Below are positions 8,785 to 16,682 of a stretch of 64,000 nt of DNA, piece after piece. The DNA is from JBDGYW01 sp964518955 (lineage in GTDB: Bacteria > Gemmatimonadota > Gemmatimonadetes > Gemmatimonadales > GWC2-71-9). The notes beneath the pieces were generated by a model. That model worked only from the letters and a program-made list of their open reading frames with translations, searched no databases and was not told the origin of the DNA. Location of the stretch: the NCBI GenBank assembly GCA_964518955.1, contig CAZFHS010000029.1, positions 17,311-81,310 of the forward strand. Reading direction: 5' to 3'. Both the position numbers and the translations under genes were made by a program. Each line of letters begins with the position of its first letter. Positions within the stretch are counted from its first letter, which is position 1.

Positions 8785-9824
8785 CTCACTCCCTCCTCCT
8801 GCAGATCCTTGATGACGGCCGGCGGGTTGATGCCAGCAAGACAGACGTTGCCGCAGCGATTGCATCCGACACACTTCGGTTGCTCGAACGCTTCGGCGAA
8901 CCCACGGTGCTGATGGTAGTAACGGTACTTCAACCGAGTATCACGGCCGGGGCGGAAATTGTGCCCGCCCGCGACTCTTGCGAAATCGATGAAGTTGCAA
9001 GAATGGAGCTGCTTCACGCGTGCTGCGGAGCTGCCGTCCAACGACTGGCACTCGGTCACCCCGTAGCAGTAGCAGGTCGGGCACACCATGGCGCAGCTAC
9101 CGCAACTCAGGCACTTGTCACCCCAATGAGTCCAAACATCGGACTCGAATTCGATGTCCAGGAGATTCGAGAGGTTGTTGGCGTCGATCTTTGTCTTGAA
9201 ACCGTCGGCGATTCGCTTACGCACATCCAGGTAATCCTGCGTGTCCGCATCGGTTATCTCGCGGGAGTCCACCTGTTGGAGGGCAGTAAAAGCAGTATCC
9301 GACCCCACGGCCACGAAGTAGCGATCTCCCAAATCTGTGAGGAAGAGGTCGAAGCCGTGAGTCACTGTGTCAGTGCCGAGTGAACGACAGAACCCGGTGT
9401 CACAGGGATCGTGATCGACACCCACGATGAAAGTGTTCTCTCGGCGAGACACGTAGTAGGGGCTGGGGAAGTGACCACGAACGAACACTTTGTCCAACTT
9501 CAGAAGAGCATTTATATCGCACGCGTGCAAGCCGACAATGGCCCTCGGCTGCAGACGATACCTGATCTCCTGACTCCAATCGTCGTCGTCGAACTGGTAC
9601 TCGGAAAGCGTCTCTTTGTAGGGCAGGAAGTACGTCTTTGCAGAATACTCCGTCGTCTCGTACTCCAAGTCGATCTCGGCAACTGTCTCCACCGGCAAGT
9701 ACTGGTGGACGGCCCTACCTTCCTTGTCGGTGTTAATCCGCTTGGGACCTATGACCTCGCCTGCCTGAAGCATATTCTCGGCGAGGCGCTTCCATTCATC
9801 TTTCGGCAAGATCCTGAACAGCAT
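8781..9824 (-). CDS. hydB: 4Fe-4S (beta) subunit of sulfhydrogenase-type hydrogenase
   Basis: 347 residues. The N-terminal two-thirds is typical of HydB/anaerobic sulfite reductase subunit A (start MLFRILPKDEW, then YFLPYKETL and IVGLHACDINALLKLD). The C-terminus has two ferredoxin motifs, CLSCGSCAMVCPTCYC and CVGCNRCGNVCLAG. The subunit relays electrons between the gamma flavin subunit and the hydrogenase dimer, and in Pyrococcus it is associated with elemental sulfur reduction. The gene has a good ribosome-binding site (GGAGGGCAT then ATG) and is the first gene of the hydBGDA run, 98 bases after thrC. A small inverted repeat (CCAGC...GCTGG) sits in that gap. Confidence 0.92.
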   Translation of the reverse strand: MLFRILPKDEWKRLAENMLQAGEVIGPKRINTDKEGRAVHQYLPVETVAEIDLEYETTEYSAKTYFLPYKETLSEYQFDDDDWSQEIRYRLQPRAIVGLHACDINALLKLDKVFVRGHFPSPYYVSRRENTFIVGVDHDPCDTGFCRSLGTDTVTHGFDLFLTDLGDRYFVAVGSDTAFTALQQVDSREITDADTQDYLDVRKRIADGFKTKIDANNLSNLLDIEFESDVWTHWGDKCLSCGSCAMVCPTCYCYGVTECQSLDGSSAARVKQLHSCNFIDFARVAGGHNFRPGRDTRLKYRYYHQHRGFAEAFEQPKCVGCNRCGNVCLAGINPPAVIKDLQEEGVR

Positions 9825-9922
9825 ATGCCCTCCAAGAACCAGCTCGACGCGCTGGTACTGTCACGATAACGAAAGCTACCAAGTTCAGTTCTACTCGGGG
9901 CTAAAAGCACATCTGCGTCAGC

Positions 9923-11074
9923 TTACCGATACAGCCACCCCGCCCCAGTATTGAACAAGACCACCCTGTCGCCTTTCGCGATCTGGCCGTTGTCTAGAAG
10001 CTTCTCGAGTGCGGCGAGCGTGGCTCCACCTTCCGGCGATGCGTCAATTGAGGCGGTTTGCGCTATCTTCTCCGCGCACGCTGTGGCCGCTTCGTCACTC
10101 ACCGCTACAGCGCTCCCCTTTGTCTCCGCGAGAGCGCGCAGGCATAGGCTACCGCCGAGAGGTGCAGGCACTCGCAGTCCCCACGCCACCGTGTCAGCAT
10201 TCTCCCATGGTTCGGTCTTGGTGGCTCCTGCCTCGAACGCCTTCACGACCGGCGCGCACCCTTCTGACTGGACGCTGTAGAGGCGTGGAAGATCATCGCT
10301 CACCCATCCGGCGGCCCTCAATTCCTTGAAGACCTTCCACATGCCTATGAGCCCAGTTCCGCCACCAGTCGGGTAGATGAGAGCATCCGGGAATTTCCAC
10401 CCCAACGCCTCTGCGACCTCGAGACCCATTGTCTTCTTGCCCTCGATGCGGTACGGCTCACGAAGCGTGGACACATCAAATGCCTCATGCTCGGCGGCGT
10501 AGGCACGAGCGACCTTGCCACAGTCACCGATATGACCGTCGATCAACTCCAGATCAGCACCGAAGGTCTCGATCTGTGTGAGGATCGTCTTCGGGGTCCA
10601 TCGAGGCGCAAACACCTTGACGCTGATGCCTGCGCGTCCACCGTACGCGCTTAGCGCCACACCCGCGTTCCCGGCTGTTGGCGTTGAGAACGCTTTTGCG
10701 CCAGCCGCGGCCGCTCTGGTGACCGCGGCAGACATTCCCCGAGCCTTGAACGATCCGGTGGCGTTCAGAGCCTCATCCTTGATCCAGAGGTCGTCCAGGC
10801 CGTACTCCGCAGCAAACCCGGACACCGGGATCATCGGGGTAGCACCTTCGCCGAGCGAAACAGGAGACTCGCCATCCGCGAGCGGCATCCAGTCGTGATA
10901 TCGCCACATCGACCACACCCTGCTACCGTAGTCTTGCTTCGCGCTGGGGGCGGGATATTTCTCATAACGCACCAACCACGGGGCACCGCAATCTGGGCAA
11001 ACTGTCGGCAGTCCCGAAGCATCTGCAACCGCCGGACATTCTGAGCACTCTAAAGACCAATCGAAACTTGTCAT
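9923..11074 (-). CDS. thrC: Threonine synthase
   Basis: 383 residues. A zinc-ribbon-like N-terminus (CSEC...CPDCGAPW) precedes a PLP fold-type II domain. The Schiff-base lysine lies in GSFKARGM, followed by STPTAGNAGVALSAYGG, which contacts the PLP phosphate region, and a glycine-rich YPTGGGTGLIG loop. The enzyme converts O-phosphohomoserine to threonine. It is a housekeeping gene whose position upstream of the hydrogenase genes does not suggest a special role. Related fold-II enzymes such as diaminopropionate ammonia-lyase are less likely given the zinc-ribbon start. Confidence 0.9.
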   Translation of the reverse strand: MTSFDWSLECSECPAVADASGLPTVCPDCGAPWLVRYEKYPAPSAKQDYGSRVWSMWRYHDWMPLADGESPVSLGEGATPMIPVSGFAAEYGLDDLWIKDEALNATGSFKARGMSAAVTRAAAAGAKAFSTPTAGNAGVALSAYGGRAGISVKVFAPRWTPKTILTQIETFGADLELIDGHIGDCGKVARAYAAEHEAFDVSTLREPYRIEGKKTMGLEVAEALGWKFPDALIYPTGGGTGLIGMWKVFKELRAAGWVSDDLPRLYSVQSEGCAPVVKAFEAGATKTEPWENADTVAWGLRVPAPLGGSLCLRALAETKGSAVAVSDEAATACAEKIAQTASIDASPEGGATLAALEKLLDNGQIAKGDRVVLFNTGAGWLYR

Positions 11075-11303
11075 GTCGAATCGTTCTTCCTTCAGTTGTT
11101 GAGAATAACAATGTCCGGCATCACACCGGGCATGTTTGAATTGATAACAAGCTAGAAAGGTTGATTCCGTTTGTCACATACCGGGGTTAACTAACGTTCC
11201 CTGACAGTCTCCGCACGAGACAGATTGCCACATACTTGCCAACGGGATAACGTTCTACCGCGCGGTTGATTGGTCACACCTTTTAATTGGGGAGGTCGGA
11301 GTC

Positions 11304-11732
11304 ATGCCGTACAAGGGAAGGTTGGTCAGCCTGATCGAAGAACATGCCGAGGAATTGACCAAGAAGTGGCTGGAAGTGGTTCGTACGCACCCGGACATGC
11401 CAACCTACAGAGGCTACGACGAAACAAAGCTTCACGATCGCGCCTTCAGTGTCTACAGCCAACTCAGTAAGTGGCTGTCAGATGAAACTACAAAAGAAGA
11501 GATCAAAGACATCTATTTCAAATTGGGGAAACAGCGCAAAGAAGAGGGCTTCAAACTCTCCGAGCTGCTGTTGGCGCTGGTCATAACTCGACGCATTCTG
11601 TGGCTCAAGATCCCCAAAGGCGATCTACTCGAAACAGTGTCTGATCTTCACGCCGGAATGCGCCTGAGCAACAACACGATACTGTTCTTCGATCGTGCCA
11701 TGTTCTACGCAGCACAGGGGTACGAAGACTGA
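11304..11732 (+). CDS. RsbRD_N-like domain protein
   Basis: 142 residues, all-helical in appearance (MPYKGRLVSLIEEHAEELTKKWLEVV...). It resembles the N-terminal domain of RsbR/RsbRD-type stress-sensor proteins (PF14361) but lacks a STAS domain. A second, longer member of the same type lies between dsrC and dsrM (27663-28214), so this could be a paralogue. Its ribosome-binding site is strong (GGGGAGGTCGGAGTC before ATG). It is followed 16 bases later by a 66-residue protein. The proteins are probably small sensory or adaptor proteins, but their ligand is unknown. Confidence 0.75.
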   Translation: MPYKGRLVSLIEEHAEELTKKWLEVVRTHPDMPTYRGYDETKLHDRAFSVYSQLSKWLSDETTKEEIKDIYFKLGKQRKEEGFKLSELLLALVITRRILWLKIPKGDLLETVSDLHAGMRLSNNTILFFDRAMFYAAQGYED

Positions 11733-11748
11733 CCCGAAGGAGACATAG

Positions 11749-11949
11749 ATGCGGGACAACGAACCAGGCAGGAAGCTTGGCGAGATCATAAAGAAGGCCA
11801 TTGAGGACTGCGAATTGACTCATTCCGAGCATCAGAAGATTGTGGCCATAGCACACTCAGACCACGTGATCGATCCTCAAGAACAGCAGCTACTGGCGCA
11901 ACTTCAGCAAATGATCGCGGAAGGTACCATCAAAAAAGTTCGAGACTAA
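11749..11949 (+). CDS. Small conserved-looking protein, unknown function
   Basis: 66 residues, charged and helical (MRDNEPGRKLGEIIKKAIEDCELTHSEHQKIVAIAHSD...). A ribosome-binding site (GAAGGAGAC) sits seven bases before the ATG. It is the second gene of a two-gene plus-strand unit and ends five bases before the stop of the convergent cytochrome gene. I do not recognise the family; the spacing and codon pattern make it a plausible real gene. Confidence 0.6.
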   Translation: MRDNEPGRKLGEIIKKAIEDCELTHSEHQKIVAIAHSDHVIDPQEQQLLAQLQQMIAEGTIKKVRD

Positions 11950-11954
11950 CGAAA

Positions 11955-12755
11955 CTACCAGTCGGCGCGCGGCCCCTTGATATGCGGGATGGCCGTCTGC
12001 ATCCATTCAACTGTTGCACTCGAATGGCATCCCGTTTCCGTGCCGTACTGACCGCTGCACGATATGGGGCCGTTGTCCTCGACCTTGAAGTTGTGCAAAC
12101 GTTCCACCAATCCGCTCTCGGTGACTTGATAGCCCGCCATGTGGCAATCGACACAGCGTAGCACAGCTGATGCCAGTAGCGAGTCTTTGGTGGGCACGGG
12201 GAAACCGTGGAACTCATTGTGGCAGTACTGGCACTGGGCGTTCATCTGGTTTGGATCTGACCTGTCGATGAAAGTGTAGCTCGCCGGGTCGCTACGGTCG
12301 GAGCCTGGCAGGAGATTGGTTACCAGCGATTCCTCGAGGCTGTCAGCCAGGCCAACCGGATGACATGCGCCACAAGTCACACCTTCCCAAGTACCCTTCG
12401 GAATCGGCGCGGCAGCCAAAGAATCTCTCGTAGCACCGGGGTTGGTAGGTGCGTGACACCAGGCGCATGCGGTGTTGACACGATCGTCATGACTCTGAGA
12501 TCGCGAGTGCACGCTGGAGAGCCATCCTTTTCCTGTGGACTTCACCAAACCTGAAGACGTATCCACTCCCACTGCGCGCCGCTGAATGTCACCGCCATCT
12601 CCATGACAGGTTGCACACCGCTCCGCTTCAGCGTAGTCGTAGTGCTCGGGAGCGAGACTCGCGAGCGAAAAACCTGTCTGGTCTTGTTGACCTGATACAA
12701 CGCAGCTCACAAAGCAGCCCAGCAGCAGCAAGTTCATCGCTACGATTTTACTCAT
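11955..12755 (-). CDS. Exported multihaem cytochrome c
   Basis: 266 residues from an ATG at 12755 preceded by GGAGGAGAAA. The hydrophobic N-terminus (MSKIVAMNLLLLGCFVSCVVS) looks like a signal or anchor. Five canonical haem sites are visible: CATCH, CAWCH, CGACH, CQYCH and CVDCH. A sixth possible site near the C-terminus has nine residues between the cysteines (CSGQYGTETGCH). It is likely a periplasmic electron carrier. The gene overlaps the end of the upstream fusion gene by eight bases (ATGAGTAA) and is the distal gene of the sulfate-respiration run. It could be an accessory electron carrier for sulfur metabolism, but no specific family is recognised. Confidence 0.85.
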   Translation of the reverse strand: MSKIVAMNLLLLGCFVSCVVSGQQDQTGFSLASLAPEHYDYAEAERCATCHGDGGDIQRRAVGVDTSSGLVKSTGKGWLSSVHSRSQSHDDRVNTACAWCHAPTNPGATRDSLAAAPIPKGTWEGVTCGACHPVGLADSLEESLVTNLLPGSDRSDPASYTFIDRSDPNQMNAQCQYCHNEFHGFPVPTKDSLLASAVLRCVDCHMAGYQVTESGLVERLHNFKVEDNGPISCSGQYGTETGCHSSATVEWMQTAIPHIKGPRADW

Positions 12756-14703
12756 TTTCTCCTCCGGGAAGACGAGCCTCAATCCAACTCTCAGCCTGCT
12801 CCACGGCCTGGGCAAACTGTTTGTCCGCACACATGACGTCGGCATACGACTCCACCGCCCTGTCCAGATCGTCCGACGTCCACACCGAGATGCCGTCGAT
12901 CGTTTCCAATTCGTCAACAGAACCCGAATCGTTGAAATCGACCACGACCAGGGGTCTTCCCCCGAAGTCTCGCACACCGTCGAGCATTTCCGCCGATATC
13001 ACCGGCTCCGAGTGATCGATGCCAAAGAACACAAAATCGGCATCGGCAATCGTCTCGATCACGTCACGCTCGGAATAGGAGTGCACCCTCAAGCGGGTCC
13101 CGTTGCCAATGGCATTGCGCAGCAATTTCATCTGCCCGTGATGATCTCGATAGACCAAAGTCATCTGCTGCCGCGACACCTTGAACCGATCTGCGAGCGT
13201 GAACAGCACCGAACGCGAAGTGGCAGATCCCCCGATGACGACATGCTTGCACCGTTCGAGATCAGCTCCACTGAGATCGTGGACGCGAGAGAGTGCCGCA
13301 GCACAGAAACCGCGACTGAACTTGCCCCACGACGTCTTTTCGCGAACCTCCTCGGCCAAGGTGACGGCGCTATCTACCAACCCCGTTGCCTTCGCACCAG
13401 CCGTTCCTACCCGCTCGCCCATCCGACAGGAGGTTTGCAGCTGGGAGACAACGTCCGTATCTCCAGGCAAGGCGCTGTTCAGACCGCAGGCGGTTCTCAT
13501 CAGGTGATGCCAACCCTCGGCGCCAAAGAGGACGTTCACCTTCAGGCCCTCGGGTTCGGCACCGTATAGATGCTGCCGTATCTCTGCCACCGGCCATTCG
13601 TGGTCCGCTACGCCCTCGGCTTCCGAATGCCAACCGTAGAATTCTATCCTCTGACAAGTACTCCACACAAATGCCTCTTCGACGGGCGTTTCCTCCCTAA
13701 CCCAATCCAAGAATGCTCGGAGTTCCTTTCTCGTCTTCTTGACCTCGCAGAACACTCCAGACGGACTGTGAACCACATCGGGGCCATGTTGCGAACGGAC
13801 CTTGCCCGCGACCGATGCACCGATCATAACCAGGGACCCAGGTGCCAGATCGACTTCTTCCGAAGAACTTTTCGGCGCAAGAAGCGGGGCCGTCCCCTCC
13901 ATCCCGAGTGCCACCGACCTTGGCCCCCGGACGGCAAGGTTCTTCACCGCCGTTATAAAGGGGCCGTAAGTGTCTAGCGCCGGGCCGACGAAGAGTTGAG
14001 CGCCAGGGCAGTGGCCGGCGAGTTGTTCGGGTGTCTCCCGCGACAAAGACGTCAGCGTCATGGGAATCAGAACAATGTTCTTCTCAGGCGAGCCAGCCAG
14101 TGCATTCAACCGACTCTCGAGAGCAGCACGAGAGTCATACACAACCGACGCACGAGTGACAGGCCACCCGAGTCGTTCCAGCACAAGTGAAGCGGTGTGA
14201 TCCACCTGCGCCTCGTACGCACCGTGTGCCCCCTCACCAACGTCTTCCACCTGCTGCGCACACAGCAAGAGCTGGGCATTTGACGGGTTGAGTTCGAGAG
14301 ACGACGTGAATGACGCTATGAGGCGCGCCTGGGCGTTTACGTATCCGCCATCGTTGTACCAGGCGGTTCGCGTCGCCAAATCACGCGGCTCGCGCAATTC
14401 TCCCGCCACCCGATACACCTCGCGGAGAATCGTACCGCTGGTCGAAGGAGAGAACTGTGGGTACATCGGCAAGACTACCAGTTCCTCTACGCCGCGATCG
14501 ATTTTGGCTATGGATTGCTGGATCGATGGCTCGCCATGCCGTAACGCGTGCAGCACCTGCCACCCGGCGGGCAGCTGGCATGCTGCCGCATATGCCTGAG
14601 CCTCCAAGATCTTGCCGATTTCACGCGCGACTGCCGGATCTTCGCTGCCGAGTGACGCCAACAGCAACGCGCTCTGGCGCCTGGCTCTTGCTCCGTTAGA
14701 CAT
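12748..14703 (-). CDS. Fusion: ferrochelatase-like domain + glutamyl-tRNA reductase-like domain
   Basis: 651 residues. Residues 10-265 look like ferrochelatase: LLLASLGSEDPAV at the start, then LPMYPQFSPSTSGTILREVYR near residue 78. By eye the usual S-x-HG histidine position reads LLLCAQQVEDV (about 146), so the catalytic His appears to be missing, while the region of the conserved Glu (SRETPEQL) is kept. Residues 315-645 look like glutamyl-tRNA reductase: STCQRIEFY with the catalytic Cys350, GAEGWHHLMRTACGLNSALPGD, and a Rossmann domain (HVVIGGSATSRSVL). The protein stops where the C-terminal dimerisation domain would begin. It lies between sirC and the cytochrome gene, in a sirohaem context. 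The fused arrangement is unusual, and the role of the N-terminal half is uncertain. Confidence 0.8.
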   Translation of the reverse strand: MSNGARARRQSALLLASLGSEDPAVAREIGKILEAQAYAAACQLPAGWQVLHALRHGEPSIQQSIAKIDRGVEELVVLPMYPQFSPSTSGTILREVYRVAGELREPRDLATRTAWYNDGGYVNAQARLIASFTSSLELNPSNAQLLLCAQQVEDVGEGAHGAYEAQVDHTASLVLERLGWPVTRASVVYDSRAALESRLNALAGSPEKNIVLIPMTLTSLSRETPEQLAGHCPGAQLFVGPALDTYGPFITAVKNLAVRGPRSVALGMEGTAPLLAPKSSSEEVDLAPGSLVMIGASVAGKVRSQHGPDVVHSPSGVFCEVKKTRKELRAFLDWVREETPVEEAFVWSTCQRIEFYGWHSEAEGVADHEWPVAEIRQHLYGAEPEGLKVNVLFGAEGWHHLMRTACGLNSALPGDTDVVSQLQTSCRMGERVGTAGAKATGLVDSAVTLAEEVREKTSWGKFSRGFCAAALSRVHDLSGADLERCKHVVIGGSATSRSVLFTLADRFKVSRQQMTLVYRDHHGQMKLLRNAIGNGTRLRVHSYSERDVIETIADADFVFFGIDHSEPVISAEMLDGVRDFGGRPLVVVDFNDSGSVDELETIDGISVWTSDDLDRAVESYADVMCADKQFAQAVEQAESWIEARLPGGENE

Positions 14704-14715
14704 GGCGGTCTGAGC

Positions 14716-15201
14716 TCAGGTCGACCCGGACTGGTCTTCCGACTCGCGATCAGGGTCCAAAAAGCCAGCGATGCGGTCGCGTGTGCGCCTGGCTTTTGCC
14801 GGATCACTGCCATCGGTGAACACCGCGACGGTGACGTCGGCCTCGCTCATGTGAAGCGCTCCGAATATCACCTGAGATCTTTCTGACGAAGACGCATCAC
14901 ACACCAGCACCCCGCGCTCGCTTGCACTCGATACAATTCTGGCATTGAGCGTTTTGTCGTCAGTTGCGGCAACAACCATAAAAACACCTTCGAGATGTTC
15001 GTCGCGGTACCGGTCTTGAATCCATCGAATGCCGTCGGAGTCAAGCTGATTGGACAGTGATTCAGAGACAATAGGAGAAACTACAGTCACCACTCCCCCG
15101 GCCGCGACGAGGTTCATGACCTTGCGCGACCCTATTGGCCCACCGCCAACAACGAGGCAGCGTTTGCCCCGAACATCGAGGCCGACCGGGAGAAACCGCA
15201 G
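14716..15201 (-). CDS. sirC: Precorrin-2 dehydrogenase (SirC/Met8 type), CTG start
   Basis: 161 residues. The protein should oxidise precorrin-2 to sirohydrochlorin with NAD+, supplying sirohaem for DsrAB. The NAD motif CLVVGGGPIGSRKV lies at about residues 14-27, and the N-terminal RFLPVGLDVRGK is typical of the family. No ATG, GTG or TTG precedes this region in frame, because a TAG stop lies immediately upstream. The codon after that stop is CTG at 15201, preceded by GGAGG with five bases spacing, so CTG is the likely initiator. The first ATG (15117) would delete the NAD-binding loop. The protein is shorter than CysG-type fusions and lacks the ferrochelatase half, which SirB at 40314 could supply. 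Confidence 0.87.
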   Translation of the reverse strand: MRFLPVGLDVRGKRCLVVGGGPIGSRKVMNLVAAGGVVTVVSPIVSESLSNQLDSDGIRWIQDRYRDEHLEGVFMVVAATDDKTLNARIVSSASERGVLVCDASSSERSQVIFGALHMSEADVTVAVFTDGSDPAKARRTRDRIAGFLDPDRESEDQSGST

Positions 15202-15226
15202 CTAAACCTCCGCTTTCGATCTACGC

Positions 15227-15673
15227 CTAGTGCCCTGCTGCTAGAATACCGCTGGCCGCCAGCACCAGAATCACGACCTCAGTAATCGCCATGATCACGT
15301 AGGCAGTTTGTTTCTTTCTAAGCAGCGTGGGAATGATCCCGGCGTAACAGATAATCGTAACACCCGAAAGGACAGCAATTCCAATGAAGTTGGCAAAATC
15401 ACCCTTCCCCAACACAGTCAACCATCCCCACCCCGTCACACCATGATCCCTATGCAGGAAATTGTGATTGACTGCTTCAACATACTCGTGGACCGGCAAC
15501 GCCCAGTATTTGGGTAATTCCTCAATAGGCACCGCAGGCGCCGTGATACCCAGCATATAGAGGGCAAAAGTCACGAAAAGGATAGCCAGCCCAATGTACA
15601 TGCCGATTTCCAGGATCTTGGCGTAGAGGAGCTGCTCCTCGTTTGCCTCAGGGGTTCTTACGTCTTCTGTCAT
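15227..15673 (-). CDS. Small integral membrane protein next to TauE/SafE exporter
   Basis: 148 residues with three or four membrane segments: residues about 23-43, 93-113 and 120-145, plus a possibly amphipathic central region. A conserved-looking loop (LPVHEYVEAVNHNFLHRDHG) is rich in histidines. It lies 19 bases downstream of the TauE/SafE gene. Small multi-pass proteins (for example DUF1634) often accompany TauE/SafE transporters and may be partner subunits. I cannot assign the family with certainty. Confidence 0.75.
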   Translation of the reverse strand: MTEDVRTPEANEEQLLYAKILEIGMYIGLAILFVTFALYMLGITAPAVPIEELPKYWALPVHEYVEAVNHNFLHRDHGVTGWGWLTVLGKGDFANFIGIAVLSGVTIICYAGIIPTLLRKKQTAYVIMAITEVVILVLAASGILAAGH

Positions 15674-15692
15674 TGTTATGCTCCCCTATACC

Positions 15693-16682
15693 CTAGAAGA
15701 AGAACGGGAGGTTGAGGCCCTTTGTGATCGCCTTGGCACCCGCGAACAGAAGGAGACCGATCACTAGCCAGCGAACGAAGCTCGGCTTCGCAACCCTGAG
15801 AATTCGCACACCTATGAACGACCCAAGCATGATTCCGATTAGCGACGGAATTACCATCATTGGAATCACGCACCCTTGATTGAGATACACCCAAGCCGCA
15901 GAAGTATCCGTTATCGAAAGGAGGAACTTGCTGGTCGCGACGCTGATCTTGAGCGGCGCTCCCATCACGAGATTCAGAACCGGCACGTTTGCCCAACCTG
16001 CACCCAAGCCAAACATGCCCGCCATGAGCCCGATGAAGATGAATAGGAACAGGCCTATCGGGGTACGATGAATCTTCCAGTCGACGTTCTTCCCAAGGCT
16101 GGCCTCAGTGTACACTCCGTATATGCCAAGCGCAGAGGAGAGCTTGTCCGCGACGGGCACTTCTGGAAACTCAGATTTCTTGGCGGCGATCATCAGCGCC
16201 ACTATACCGAGTATGGTTGCGCCGAGAGCGGTCTGAACCACGTTCGTGGGCAGAGCCAAACCAACCATTGCACCAATTATGGCGCACGTCGAAGCGATGA
16301 GCGCTACCGGCATCGCTAGTCGGAGACTTGCCAGGTTCATCTTCAGAAAGCCAGGCCCCGCAGCGAGCGCGCCACTCAAGGCAACCAACAAACCCGCGCC
16401 ACGAACGAAATCGAGATGGAATGGGAAGAAACCGCTGACGATGGGGACAAAGAGGACTCCGCCGCCAACTCCACCCAACGCCGCCAATATCCCCATAACG
16501 AAAGTCAGTACCAACAAGATCAATGGCCATGCCCACCAAGCCATCTGATCTCCGCCCGTCATGACACCTGCTTCTTGCACCGCATGAAGGAGGGTCGGAT
16601 GAGCTGCCAATGCCATGGTGACCACTGCGGCTACGCGAGTAAACATCAGAAAGCTGCGCATTCGCATCGTGTTGTCTTTCAT
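15693..16682 (-). CDS. TauE/SafE family sulfite/anion exporter
   Basis: 329 residues with about eight membrane segments in two repeats, each starting with the glycine-rich signature (MGILAALGGVGGG near residue 64 and LMAGMFGLGAGW near residue 218). The family moves sulfite, sulfoacetate or related anions across the membrane. Within a sulfate-respiration run it may export excess sulfite or import sulfur anions; the direction is not readable from sequence. The start overlaps the dsrN stop by four bases (ATGA). Confidence 0.9.
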   Translation of the reverse strand: MKDNTMRMRSFLMFTRVAAVVTMALAAHPTLLHAVQEAGVMTGGDQMAWWAWPLILLVLTFVMGILAALGGVGGGVLFVPIVSGFFPFHLDFVRGAGLLVALSGALAAGPGFLKMNLASLRLAMPVALIASTCAIIGAMVGLALPTNVVQTALGATILGIVALMIAAKKSEFPEVPVADKLSSALGIYGVYTEASLGKNVDWKIHRTPIGLFLFIFIGLMAGMFGLGAGWANVPVLNLVMGAPLKISVATSKFLLSITDTSAAWVYLNQGCVIPMMVIPSLIGIMLGSFIGVRILRVAKPSFVRWLVIGLLLFAGAKAITKGLNLPFFF

